This document shows, piece after piece, positions 1 through 6,433 of a DNA stretch of 11,128 nucleotides. Origin of the DNA: an uncultured Eubacteriales bacterium (GTDB taxonomy: Bacteria; Bacillota; Clostridia; Christensenellales; CAG-138); NCBI GenBank assembly GCA_902768995.1, contig CACXNN010000043.1, forward strand, positions 1 through 11,128, written 5' to 3'. Positions within the stretch are counted from its first letter, which is position 1. The number at the start of each line of letters is the position of its first letter. The notes under the pieces were generated by a model. That model was not told where the DNA came from, made no database searches, and saw only the letters and a list, made by a program, of their open reading frames with translations. Made by a program: the position numbers and the translations under genes.

Positions 1-2
1 AG

Positions 3-149
3 GACCTGGGCGCTAAGACCGCCTATAATCTGGACGGCGGCGGTTCCTCCACCATGGTGTTCCAGGGCAAGGTCATCAACAACCCTACGACCAACGGCAA
101 AAACATCTCGGAAAGGAGTGTGAGCGACATTGTTTGCATCACCTGCTGA
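3..149 (+). CDS. Phosphodiester glycosidase family protein (NAGPA domain), C-terminal end only
   Basis: This is the last 48 codons of a gene whose start lies before the window; the stop is TGA at 147-149. The visible peptide has the block YNLDGGGSSTMVF followed by GKVINNPTTNGK and ends ERSVSDIVCITC. This pattern is typical of the C-terminal part of NAGPA-domain (phosphodiester glycosidase) proteins, where the DGGGSST loop lies at the active site. Bacterial members are usually exported or membrane-anchored and act on cell-surface or exopolysaccharide glycans, but the substrate cannot be inferred here. The next gene starts inside this one, 20 bases before its stop, and its ribosome site AAAGGAG lies at 112-118 within this coding region, so the two are probably cotranscribed and translationally coupled. 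The family call is fairly secure; the specific function is not. Confidence 0.8.
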   Translation, partial: DLGAKTAYNLDGGGSSTMVFQGKVINNPTTNGKNISERSVSDIVCITC

Positions 150-552
150 ATCCTCTCAAAAGAGCGCCATCCAAGTGGCGTTCAGGTATCTGCTTGTCAC
201 CCTCCTCTGCGCCTTGTTCGGGGCGGTATATGAAGCGTTCAGCCACGGCGTCTATGCTTACGGCATGCTGTACGGCTTTGCTTTCCCGCTGATTGGCGGC
301 GTCCTACCCGCCCTGCTCCTTGCAAAAATGGGTAAAAGGATGCCCCCAGACGCTTCCCTGCTTCTATGGCACTTCGGCATCTCCGCCCTGACCGTCGGCA
401 GTTTTTTCTCCGGCGCTTTGGAGATATACGGCACCTCCAGCGCACTTACGTCCGTCTACTGGCTGATGGGGGGCGTGTGCCTGCTCTTCTCCCTGCTGAC
501 GGCCCTGTTTCTCCCCGGGACGACGGTTGAAAAAGCGGTTGTCAATCGGTAA
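130..552 (+). CDS. Small four-helix membrane protein of unknown function
   Basis: A 140-residue hydrophobic protein that I do not recognise. Hydrophobic stretches at about residues 18-36, 43-66, 77-97 and 108-128 suggest four membrane helices. The N-terminus (residues 1-15) is polar and the C-terminus is a short charged tail. A TTG start at 130 is chosen because AAAGGAG at 112-118 lies 11 bases upstream and there is no ATG in frame until the middle of the protein. It overlaps the preceding phosphodiester glycosidase gene by 20 bases, so the two probably form an operon. The last bases overlap the -35 box of the promoter for the acetyltransferase that follows. The reading frame is certain; the function is unknown. 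Confidence 0.7.
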   Translation: MFASPAESSQKSAIQVAFRYLLVTLLCALFGAVYEAFSHGVYAYGMLYGFAFPLIGGVLPALLLAKMGKRMPPDASLLLWHFGISALTVGSFFSGALEIYGTSSALTSVYWLMGGVCLLFSLLTALFLPGTTVEKAVVNR

Positions 553-567
553 CGGTTCCTGTATACT
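539..567 (+). promoter_or_regulatory. Sigma-A type promoter for the GNAT gene
   Basis: TTGTCA at 539-544 and TATACT at 562-567 are separated by 17 bases. Each box matches the consensus at five of six positions. Transcription would start near 574, giving a leader of about 22 bases before the acetyltransferase ATG at 596. The -35 box overlaps the last codons of the upstream membrane protein gene. Confidence 0.65.
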
Positions 568-595
568 GGTTTTCAAACACAGGGAGGAAATCACG

Positions 596-1144
596 ATGAA
601 CCATCTCGGTATAACGCGCTTGGAAACGGACCGGCTTATCCTTCGGCCCTTCGTCCCGGAGGATGCGGCTCCCATGTTTCAAAACTGGGCCAGCGACCCG
701 ATGGTGACCCGATATTTGACCTGGCCCACCCACCAGTACCTGTCCGTCACCCAAATGGTGATCAAGAGCTGGATCGATCGATACAGCGATCCCACCTTCT
801 ATCAATGGGCCATCGAGCTCAAGTCTCTGGGTGAGCCCATCGGCAGCATCAGCGCCGTAAAGATCGACGAAGCCGCCTGCTCCGTGGAGATCGGGTACTG
901 CATCGGTCAGCCCTGGTGGGGACAGGGGCTGGTGGCCGAGGCCGTCCGGGCCCTCATGGCATTTTTCTTCGAGCAGGTGGGCGTACAGCGCGTCAAGGCG
1001 TGCCATCATCCGGACAACCCGAATTCCGGCCGGGTCATGCAAAAATGCGGCATGACCTATGACGGCGCCTGGCCCAAGGAGGGAGAGTCGCTCGAATTGA
1101 AGTGGTATTCCCTGTCGAGGGAGGCGTATGTAAATCGTACGTGA
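596..1144 (+). CDS. GNAT family N-acetyltransferase, RimJ/RimL-like
   Basis: A 182-residue protein that transfers an acetyl group from acetyl-CoA to an amine; the acceptor is unknown. The N-terminus has the typical LETDRLILRPF (residues 9-19). The acetyl-CoA pyrophosphate loop is QPWWGQGLVAEA (105-116), and HPDNPNSGRVMQKCGM (138-153) matches the asparagine/serine-rich motif B and the kink before the last strand seen in RimJ/RimL relatives. The frame is open further upstream, to 527, but the ATG at 596 is preferred because GGAGG at 583-587 sits 8 bases before it and the protein then starts where the family starts. It is convergent with the next gene, with 18 bases between stops and no terminator visible. 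Many such enzymes acetylate ribosomal-protein N-termini, antibiotics or small metabolites; nothing here decides between these. Confidence 0.85.
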   Translation: MNHLGITRLETDRLILRPFVPEDAAPMFQNWASDPMVTRYLTWPTHQYLSVTQMVIKSWIDRYSDPTFYQWAIELKSLGEPIGSISAVKIDEAACSVEIGYCIGQPWWGQGLVAEAVRALMAFFFEQVGVQRVKACHHPDNPNSGRVMQKCGMTYDGAWPKEGESLELKWYSLSREAYVNRT

Positions 1145-1162
1145 TGCGGCCGAGAAAATCGA

Positions 1163-1981
1163 TCAAAGCGCGTTCTTGGGGCAATTCCTGACGCACTCCA
1201 TGCACAGGATGCACTCCGTCCCGTTCGCTCTTTTTCTGGAATTGTCCGTCACGTCCACGTCCATGGGGCATACCCTCTTGCACTTTCCGCAGGAGATACA
1301 TTTGCTTGTATCGCACTTGACGCGGAACAGGGAAAAGTAGCTCATGGGTTTTAGGAAAACGGTTATGGGGCAGATATACTTGCAGAACGCCCGGTTATCC
1401 TTCAAAGCAAAGGCAAGGGCTATGCCCGTGACGTAGTACGCCACGTTCCCGACGATGAACGCCCAGAACATGATCCGTTCGATGTTACCGACCTTGGCGA
1501 GGAACAGAGCCGCCACGAATATCAGGGAAGCGGAAAATGTGATGTATCGGATCCATCCGATCTTTCTCCGCGGCTCCTGCGGCACCTTGTAGGGAAGGAA
1601 ATCCAGGACCATAGCTGTCCAGCAGGCATATCCGCACCAACCCCTGCCAAACACGAGGGGACCGAAGATCTTCGCCACAGCATAGTGGATCGTGGCAGCT
1701 TCGAACACGCCGGTGAACAGATAATACCAAAAGCCCTCGATCTGCATGTTTTCGCGGCAGATCAGCCCCAGATAGACCAGCATATAGGACCCGACCAAGA
1801 GCTGTACGACGCGCCTTGCGTGCTTGTACTTTCGGATGAACAGGAACAGTCCCAGGGAGATGGAGAGGCCGATATAGCTGAAGTTGAGAAGGTAGAATAG
1901 ATTCCCTTTCGTCAGCCACAGGGTGATCGCCACGGATTCAAAGATGATCCACATAAGGATCGGTTTCCAGTATTTCTTCAA
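1163..1981 (-). CDS. 4Fe-4S membrane ferredoxin, NapH/polyferredoxin-like
   Basis: A 272-residue membrane electron-transfer protein. Hydrophobic segments lie at about residues 8-28, 34-50, 58-75, 88-112, 147-164 and 170-192. The conserved GRGWCGYACW (112-121) and CKYICP (200-205) are the paired cysteine motifs that mark the NapH/NosR/CcoG-type membrane fold. The C-terminal soluble part carries two classical [4Fe-4S] sites: C228, C231, C234, C238 and C257, C260, C263, C267. The start is TTG at 1981, with AAGGGGG 7 bases upstream; an in-frame ATG would cut into the first helix. No redox partner genes lie next to it, so the electron donor and acceptor are unknown. It stands alone as a transcription unit with its own promoter. 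Family assignment is good; a nitrate-reductase role should not be assumed. Confidence 0.85.
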   Translation of the reverse strand: MKKYWKPILMWIIFESVAITLWLTKGNLFYLLNFSYIGLSISLGLFLFIRKYKHARRVVQLLVGSYMLVYLGLICRENMQIEGFWYYLFTGVFEAATIHYAVAKIFGPLVFGRGWCGYACWTAMVLDFLPYKVPQEPRRKIGWIRYITFSASLIFVAALFLAKVGNIERIMFWAFIVGNVAYYVTGIALAFALKDNRAFCKYICPITVFLKPMSYFSLFRVKCDTSKCISCGKCKRVCPMDVDVTDNSRKRANGTECILCMECVRNCPKNAL

Positions 1982-2043
1982 AGGATCGCCCCCTTCATAG
2001 GCATGTTGTCTAAGTATCGCTATCTGGTTTGTAAGAATACTTT

Positions 2044-2072
2044 ATTATATCGTTGAGGAGAGCGCGTTTCAA
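2044..2072 (-). promoter_or_regulatory. Promoter for the membrane ferredoxin gene
   Basis: On the minus strand, TTGAAA (2072-2067) and TATAAT (2049-2044) are separated by 17 bases, a near-consensus sigma-A promoter. The predicted start near 2037 gives a leader of about 55 bases before the TTG start codon at 1981. The -35 box lies only about 18 bases from the palindrome that follows tRNA-Leu. Confidence 0.7.
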
Positions 2073-2089
2073 CAGGGATGTGAATATTA

Positions 2090-2172
2090 CGGCTGATGGG
2101 ATTTGCGGCCCTTGCCGCTAAAAAAGCCCCACCGGGGCTTTTTCTATACGCGGCTTCAAATCCCATCAGTCG
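2090..2172 (-). repeat. 83-bp nested palindrome with arms copied from the tRNA-Leu 3' end
   Basis: The plus-strand arm CGGCTGATGGGATTTG at 2090-2105 is identical to 16 bases of the tRNA-Leu gene at 2216-2231. The opposite arm at 2157-2172 is its reverse complement with one change, which is a G-U pair in RNA. Inside these arms, GCCGC at 2114-2118 can pair with GCGGC at 2150-2154. At the centre is a terminator hairpin at 2121-2143. As minus-strand RNA the arrangement is tRNA (sense), hairpin, antisense copy of the T-arm and acceptor, terminator, sense copy. The antisense copy can pair either with the downstream copy or with the tRNA 3' end (15 bases at 2155-2169 against 2219-2233). It could be a remnant of integration at the tRNA end, a small mobile palindrome, or a local fold-back duplication. 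The sequence does not decide. Confidence 0.8.
2121..2143 (-). terminator. Intrinsic terminator downstream of tRNA-Leu (bidirectional)
   Basis: AAAAAGCCCC at 2121-2130 and GGGGCTTTTT at 2134-2143 form a 10-bp stem with a 3-base loop. On the minus strand the hairpin is followed by a run of six T (complement of A at 2120-2125), so it would end transcription from tRNA-Leu and possibly from the operon upstream of it. The plus strand also has a T run, but no plus-strand transcription unit is seen there. Confidence 0.8.
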
Positions 2173-2173
2173 T

Positions 2174-2211
2174 AAAGCACAAGGACCACCAGACGGTGGT
2201 CCTTGTGCTTT
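2174..2211 (-). repeat. Perfect 17-bp hairpin directly at the tRNA CCA end
   Basis: AAAGCACAAGGACCACC at 2174-2190 pairs perfectly with 2195-2211 around the loop AGAC. The outermost base is the last A of the encoded CCA of tRNA-Leu. On the minus strand only three T end the stem, so it is a weak terminator candidate. It may instead be a processing or stability element in the tRNA precursor, with the real terminator further on at 2121-2143. Confidence 0.75.
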
Positions 2212-2293
2212 GGTGCGGCTGATGGGATTTGAACCCATAAGCTTTCGCCGACAGATTTTAAGTCTGTTGTGTATGCCGTTCCACCACAGCCGC
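2211..2293 (-). tRNA. tRNA-Leu (anticodon UAA)
   Basis: Read on the minus strand, the 5' acceptor strand GCGGCTG (2293-2287) pairs with CAGCCGC, followed by discriminator A (2214) and an encoded CCA (2213-2211). The anticodon arm is ACAGA-CTTAAAA-TCTGT with anticodon TAA, which decodes UUA. A short extra arm, GGCGAAAGCT, follows, as expected for leucine (class II) tRNAs, and the T-arm ATGGG-TTCAAAT-CCCAT is intact. The gene is 80 bases plus CCA, slightly short for tRNA-Leu because the extra arm is small. It has its own near-perfect promoter and is followed by hairpins that carry copies of its 3' end. Confidence 0.93.
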
Positions 2294-2312
2294 GCTACGG
2301 GCTACGGGCAGT

Positions 2313-2342
2313 ATTGTACAGGCAAACGGCCCGATTTGTCAA
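2313..2342 (-). promoter_or_regulatory. Consensus promoter for tRNA-Leu
   Basis: On the minus strand, a perfect TTGACA (2342-2337) is followed after 18 bases by TACAAT (2318-2313). The predicted start near 2306 leaves about 13 bases before the mature tRNA 5' end at 2293. The -35 box begins 4 bases after the stop codon of the upstream transporter gene (2346-2348), so the tRNA can be transcribed alone or by read-through from the operon. Confidence 0.8.
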
Positions 2343-2345
2343 TGA

Positions 2346-2924
2346 TCAAAGGCTCAAAAGGGCGCCGATCAGGCCCCCTGCGGCCAGGAACAGGACGGGA
2401 TGGATCTTCTTCAGCTTCGGCAGGAGCATCAGCACCACCAGCACGCCGTACAGGGCCAATGAGATCGGGTCCACATGGAAGGGAACGAAGCTCAGGCTCA
2501 GGGAGGCCTTGATCACGGACCAGCCCGCCGCCGCCACCAGGCCGGCCGCCGCCGGGCGCAGGGCGCCGAAGGCGTCGTTCACCAGCTTGGAGCTGCGATA
2601 CTTCTCTAGGCCCCTGGCCACCAGCACGATCACCGCGATCTGGGGCGCGATCAGGGACAGGGTGGCGATCACGCCGCCCAGGAGCGCCCAGGCCTGGCCA
2701 TACTGGGACAGCACGCTATACCCCACGTAGGTGGCCGCGTTCACGCCGATGGGGCCGGGAGTGGACTCCGCCACGGCGATAATGTTGGCCAGTTCCTCCC
2801 CGGTGAGCCAACCGTATTTGGCGATCATATCCTGCAGGAAGCGGATGCAGGCCATGCCGCCGCCTACGGCCATAAGCCCGGTTTTCATGAACTCGAAGAT
2901 GAGCAGAAGGATGGTCTTGATCAT
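2346..2924 (-). CDS. CHR (chromate-type) transporter, second short subunit
   Basis: A 192-residue single-domain member of the chromate ion transporter family (CHR, short-chain type), in which two half-size proteins encoded side by side make up one transporter. The family signatures are GGGMACIRFLQ (21-31) and ESTPGPIGVNAATYVGY (53-69). Long hydrophobic segments follow at about 80-103, 122-138, 153-170 and 176-192. The ATG at 2924 overlaps the stop of the preceding subunit gene (ATGA, 4 bases), a strong sign of coupled translation and equal amounts; the longer open frame upstream only reads through the partner gene. Known short CHR pairs can export chromate, but most members have no tested substrate, and another oxyanion is equally possible. 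It is the last gene of the floA operon. Confidence 0.88.
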   Translation of the reverse strand: MIKTILLLIFEFMKTGLMAVGGGMACIRFLQDMIAKYGWLTGEELANIIAVAESTPGPIGVNAATYVGYSVLSQYGQAWALLGGVIATLSLIAPQIAVIVLVARGLEKYRSSKLVNDAFGALRPAAAGLVAAAGWSVIKASLSLSFVPFHVDPISLALYGVLVVLMLLPKLKKIHPVLFLAAGGLIGALLSL

Positions 2925-3448
2925 GCTTTCTTCCACCTCCCTACCAGGATGCCGAACGCCGCGGCAATGAGCACCAGCCATACGGAATCGAGGCCCACCA
3001 CCGTCAGCAGCAGGAACGCCACGATCACGATGCCCCAGCTGATCCAATCCTTGGCCGCCTTCTTGATGAGGCGCACGATGGTTACCGTCATGAGGGCCGC
3101 CACCGCCACCCGGACGCCAGCGAAGATGTGCTGCACCAGGGGGTATTCCATCAGGTTCTGCAGCACGGCGGCGATGATGGTGATGATGATCAGGGGCACC
3201 GTCACCACGCCCAGGGAGGCCACGATACCGCCCAGCACCTTGCCGCGCTTATACCCCACGAAGGTGGCGGAATTGATGGCGATGACGCCGGGGGTGCACT
3301 GAGCCAGGGAGAAGTAGTCCAGCACCTCCTCCTCCGTGCACCATTTCTTATTGTCCACCAGCTCCCGCATGAGCAGGGGGAGCATGGAATAGCCGCCACC
3401 GAACATTACGGCGCCGATCTTCATGAATGTCGTATACAGCTCTAACAT
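2921..3448 (-). CDS. CHR (chromate-type) transporter, first short subunit
   Basis: A 175-residue CHR-domain membrane protein and the partner of the following gene. The family motifs are FGGGYSMLPLL (16-26) and QCTPGVIAINSATFVGY (50-66), with a hydrophobic C-terminal half (about 72-104, 110-126, 133-150, 152-170). The ATG at 3448 lies 4 bases after the TGA of the GT-C gene, and the GGTGGTG just before it overlaps the end of that gene, so translation is probably coupled. The two CHR subunits differ clearly in sequence (QCTPGVIAIN against ESTPGPIGVN), as expected of a heteromeric pair with opposite membrane orientation. The transported ion is unknown. Confidence 0.88.
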   Translation of the reverse strand: MLELYTTFMKIGAVMFGGGYSMLPLLMRELVDNKKWCTEEEVLDYFSLAQCTPGVIAINSATFVGYKRGKVLGGIVASLGVVTVPLIIITIIAAVLQNLMEYPLVQHIFAGVRVAVAALMTVTIVRLIKKAAKDWISWGIVIVAFLLLTVVGLDSVWLVLIAAAFGILVGRWKKA

Positions 3449-3452
3449 TGTT

Positions 3453-4853
3453 TCACACCACCGGCCAACCGGCCACATACATTCCCAAATAGGCCACAGA
3501 TCCTGCGATACACAGCAGGGACAGCAGCAGATCCACCAGCCGATTCTTCGTCAGCCGCATCATGGCGATGATGACCGGGAAACAGCAGAACAGCTGACGA
3601 GGAGCATCCATGACGGACGTTTGGCTGAGGATCACCGGATAATATACCATGAAATACGCTAGATAGCTGACGCGAAGCTCCTTTCCCTTGGTAAAGAGCA
3701 GAGCGAGGCTCCCCACGGCAAAGAGCAGACTGGGGAGATACAGGCCGTAGGCTTTACCGATATCGAAGGCGTGGTAAGCTTCGATCAGCTTCCCAGTTTG
3801 TACGCCGCACGCCCGGTAAAAGAGAGCGAAGCGGCTCGAATACAGCTCCTCCAAATACTCCACATAGGTGAAGAAGCTGCCGCCCACAGACCGATTAATG
3901 GCAAGGTATGTGACGAACCCCAGAGGGACCAAAACGAACGTGGCGCCGACCAGGCCCTTCTTTAGATAGAACCGCCAGGTGACCTCCGACAGGGACCGAT
4001 ACTCCCCCGTCATGTCATTGAAGAATTCCAGCAGCAGCGGGACCACCAAGACGATGCCGATGCGCTCCGTCAGGGCCGCTAAGGCGCCCAGCAGGGAGGC
4101 CGGGATAAAAAACCGACGACGTGCACAGTAGATGCTGAGCAGGGACAGCAGCAGAAAGGTGCTGGCAGGGATGGTGCAGGTCAGCAGGAAGCTGGGCGGC
4201 AGGATCGAATAGTACCACAATGCGCGGACGGCGGAGCGCCGGTCCGAATCGTGCAGGACCAGCAGGTACAGCACGATGCCGCTGAGAATGGCGTTGATGT
4301 TGGAAACGAAGAAGCCTGCTCGGATGCTGCTCAAATAGAAGGGGCTGATGAGCCGGACGATCCAGGAATACAGCGGCGGGAACAGCAGATTTAGAAATTT
4401 TCCGGCATATTCCGCCGTTTCCACGGCATACCCCTTGTTGGCGATGGAGATGATGCGCCCGGCGTAGAGATGATCCGCCCAGATGTGCTGGATCTCGAAG
4501 ACGGTCTCCGTATACCCGTTCAGATACAGGCTCCACAGGAACGCCCCCAGCATGAAGACGCCCCGTCCGATGGCCAGCATGAGGACCAGGCGAAGGATCT
4601 CCCGCACGTTGACGGTGCTGGTCCGCTGCACCGTGGCAGGAAGCGTCACCTGATCTGCTCCCATGACGAAATCGAAGGCCCGGGGTACGAATCGGATATA
4701 GAGCAGGGCGTACAGCAGCAGGACCGCTCCGCCCACGATCATGGACTCCACGTAAACGGGTGTATCCATGACGAGCCAAAGACCGTAGAGCACACACAGT
4801 ACGGTCAATGGCACGACGATGAATACACCCTTTACTACATCGTTACGCTGCAT
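3453..4853 (-). CDS. PIG-V-like GT-C mannosyltransferase family membrane protein
   Basis: A 466-residue polytopic membrane protein with about ten to twelve helices. The region WADHLYAGRIISIANKGY (125-142) matches the first-loop acidic motif of the PIG-V-like GT-C glycosyltransferases (general form WD...YxxIAxxGY). It is followed by LFPPLYSWIVRLISP (157-171), LPPSFLLTCTIPASTFLLL (218-236) and LGALAALTERIGIVLVVP (255-272), each at the place expected for this family. These enzymes use polyprenyl-phosphate sugars on the outer membrane face. The position usually held by Glu in the ESLFLL-type motif is Ala/Ser here (PASTFLLL), so activity is uncertain. The ATG at 4853 directly abuts the TAA of the upstream gene, and AAAGGAA lies inside that gene's end. 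Membership is inferred from motif pattern, not from an alignment. Confidence 0.65.
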   Translation of the reverse strand: MQRNDVVKGVFIVVPLTVLCVLYGLWLVMDTPVYVESMIVGGAVLLLYALLYIRFVPRAFDFVMGADQVTLPATVQRTSTVNVREILRLVLMLAIGRGVFMLGAFLWSLYLNGYTETVFEIQHIWADHLYAGRIISIANKGYAVETAEYAGKFLNLLFPPLYSWIVRLISPFYLSSIRAGFFVSNINAILSGIVLYLLVLHDSDRRSAVRALWYYSILPPSFLLTCTIPASTFLLLSLLSIYCARRRFFIPASLLGALAALTERIGIVLVVPLLLEFFNDMTGEYRSLSEVTWRFYLKKGLVGATFVLVPLGFVTYLAINRSVGGSFFTYVEYLEELYSSRFALFYRACGVQTGKLIEAYHAFDIGKAYGLYLPSLLFAVGSLALLFTKGKELRVSYLAYFMVYYPVILSQTSVMDAPRQLFCCFPVIIAMMRLTKNRLVDLLLSLLCIAGSVAYLGMYVAGWPVV

Positions 4854-5402
4854 TTATTTCCTTTGAAGCGCTTTCGGCTTTCCCAGGATCTCCGCATACA
4901 GAACGCCCTGGAGCACGGCGTTGGATTGGAGGTTCAACAGCGGGCTCGGATTGGCGTCAGGCGTTTGCGCCGCAGCAGCCGGTTTCTGAGCGGCAGGCTT
5001 CAGCGGCGGACAGGATTCCTCCCCCGTCAAGCTGGATTCCGTATGGGTATGCCCGCCCTCCAGCGTGCTGGTGACCACATGGGTATACCGAGGCGTGCCG
5101 CCGTAGTTGCCGCTGGGAGCAGGCTTGGTCTTCCCCTGGGCTCTCTCAGCCGCCGTAGGCCAGGGCCACTTGGAATCGACACCGGGGGTCGGCTTCTTTT
5201 TCGGCGCAGCAGGAGAGGGCGACTTGGTCTGCCGACTGGTCGTCGCAGATCTGGCGGACGTTGTCGTCTGACCGGAAGGACTATGCTGCGGAGGATACCC
5301 AGGCCGCTGTTCAGCCTTCTTTTTCATCTCCTCTTTGCGCTTTTTGCTCGTGATGGAGGTAATGATCCCCACCAGCACGATCAAAAGAATGAACGGATTC
5401 AC
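4854..5402 (-). CDS. Membrane-anchored Pro/Ser/Thr-rich protein with conserved C-terminal motif, downstream of floA
   Basis: A 182-residue protein without a known function. Residues 3-18 form one hydrophobic helix, followed by a basic stop-transfer stretch (SKKRKEEMKKK, 19-29). Residues 32-150 are low in hydrophobics and rich in Pro, Ser, Thr, Ala and Lys, so probably disordered. Within them RYTHVV (105-110) and GGHTHTESSLTGEESCPP (116-133) look like a conserved patch with two His and one Cys. The tail LQSNAVLQGVLYAEILGKPKAL (158-179) looks like a short amphipathic docking helix. The start is GTG at 5402, with GAGG 7 bases upstream. Its place directly after floA (22-base gap) and its single anchor suggest a partner of the flotillin domain, possibly through the C-terminal motif. 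That is inference. Confidence 0.75.
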   Translation of the reverse strand: MNPFILLIVLVGIITSITSKKRKEEMKKKAEQRPGYPPQHSPSGQTTTSARSATTSRQTKSPSPAAPKKKPTPGVDSKWPWPTAAERAQGKTKPAPSGNYGGTPRYTHVVTSTLEGGHTHTESSLTGEESCPPLKPAAQKPAAAAQTPDANPSPLLNLQSNAVLQGVLYAEILGKPKALQRK

Positions 5403-5424
5403 AGTGAGTCCTCGCTCCCTTTAC

Positions 5425-6399
5425 TTATTTCTTGGCGGTGTTGGGATCAGCAGCATGGGAGATCGCGTTGCGCATCTCCGTGTCGGACATGACGTTCTTC
5501 ATGTTGTAGTAATCCATGACACCCAGCTGGCCCTCTTTGAACGCATGGGCGATGGCGATGGGGATCTCGGCCTCCGCCTCGATGACCTTGGCCCGCATGC
5601 CGGCCACGGCCGCCACGTTCTCCTGCTCCTGGGCCACAGCCATGGCGCGGCGCTCCTCGGCCTTGGCCTGGGCGATGCGCTTGTCCGCTTCCGCCTGGTC
5701 GATCTGCAGCTGGGCGCCTACGTTACGGCCCACGTCCACGTCCGCGATATCGATGGAAAGGATCTCGAAGGCGGTACCGGCGTCGAGGCCCTTGTCGAGG
5801 ACGGTGCGGGAGATGGAATCAGGATTTTCCAGAACTTCCTTATGGCTCCGGGAGGAACCGACGGTGGTGACGATGCCTTCGCCGACACGGGCGATGATGG
5901 TCTCCTCACCAGCGCCGCCCACCAAGCGGTCGATGTTGGCGCGGACAGTGACCTTGGCCTTGGCCTTCAGCTCGATGCCGTCCATAGCCACGGCGGCGAT
6001 GACGGGGGTCTCGATGACCCGGGGATTGACACTCATCTGCACCGCTTCCAGCACGTTACGGCCGGCCAGGTCGATGGCGCAGGCCTGCTCGAAATCCAGC
6101 GGGATGCCGGCGCGCATGGCGGCGATCAGGGCGTTCACGACCCGATCCACGTTGCCGCCCGCCATGTAGTGGGCCTCCAGCTTGTTGAGGGGCAGCTGGA
6201 TGCCGGCCTTGGTAGCCTTGATCAGGGGGTTGACGATCCGGGCGGGGATGACCTTCCTGAGCCGCATGCCGACCAGGGTGCTGATATTCAGCTTGACGCC
6301 GGAAGCGCTGGCCGAAATGAGCAGGCCGATGGGCACGAAGCTGAACAGCAGGGAAAGGAAGATGATGATGAGTACGATGATGATGATGGGGAGAAGCAT
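5425..6399 (-). CDS. floA: Flotillin-like protein FloA
   Basis: A 324-residue bacterial flotillin, close to the usual length of about 330. The N-terminal hairpin membrane segment is residues 3-30, the SPFH/PHB-type domain spans about 35-230 (IPARIVNPLIKATKAGIQL at 51-69; GEGIVTTVGSSRSHKEVLENP at 173-193), and a helical, Glu/Ala-rich coiled coil covers 235-290 with repeated QAKAEERRAMAVAQEQE-type sequence. The ATG at 6399 has AGGAGG 11 bases upstream. The frame runs open further up to 6501, but that part overlaps the zinc-ribbon gene. FloA oligomers organise ordered membrane microdomains and affect secretion, wall synthesis and membrane fluidity. The linked NfeD gene is its standard partner, which makes the assignment firm. 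Confidence 0.95.
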   Translation of the reverse strand: MLLPIIIIVLIIIFLSLLFSFVPIGLLISASASGVKLNISTLVGMRLRKVIPARIVNPLIKATKAGIQLPLNKLEAHYMAGGNVDRVVNALIAAMRAGIPLDFEQACAIDLAGRNVLEAVQMSVNPRVIETPVIAAVAMDGIELKAKAKVTVRANIDRLVGGAGEETIIARVGEGIVTTVGSSRSHKEVLENPDSISRTVLDKGLDAGTAFEILSIDIADVDVGRNVGAQLQIDQAEADKRIAQAKAEERRAMAVAQEQENVAAVAGMRAKVIEAEAEIPIAIAHAFKEGQLGVMDYYNMKNVMSDTEMRNAISHAADPNTAKK

Positions 6400-6433
6400 G
6401 TGGTTTTTATCCTCCTGTTTATTGTTCGTTGTA

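Noticed and set aside
2090..2231. CRISPR-like repeat array
   Set aside because: There are only two direct copies and one inverted copy, all explained by the tRNA 3' end, with no regular spacers and no cas genes.
2020..2238. Minus-strand open frame of 72 codons beginning MGSNPISR and containing ANPISR
   Set aside because: It is a translation of the tRNA-Leu 3' end and its copies; this pattern is a known false gene product next to tRNAs.
2096..2512. Plus-strand open frame of 138 codons
   Set aside because: It runs antisense through the palindrome, the tRNA gene and the end of the CHR gene, and its repeats come from the tRNA-end copies.
4470..5492. Plus-strand open frame of 340 codons
   Set aside because: It is antisense to the anchored Pro/Ser-rich gene and the GT-C gene, is Arg/Gly-rich as expected of a GC-rich shadow frame, and has no ribosome site or family resemblance.
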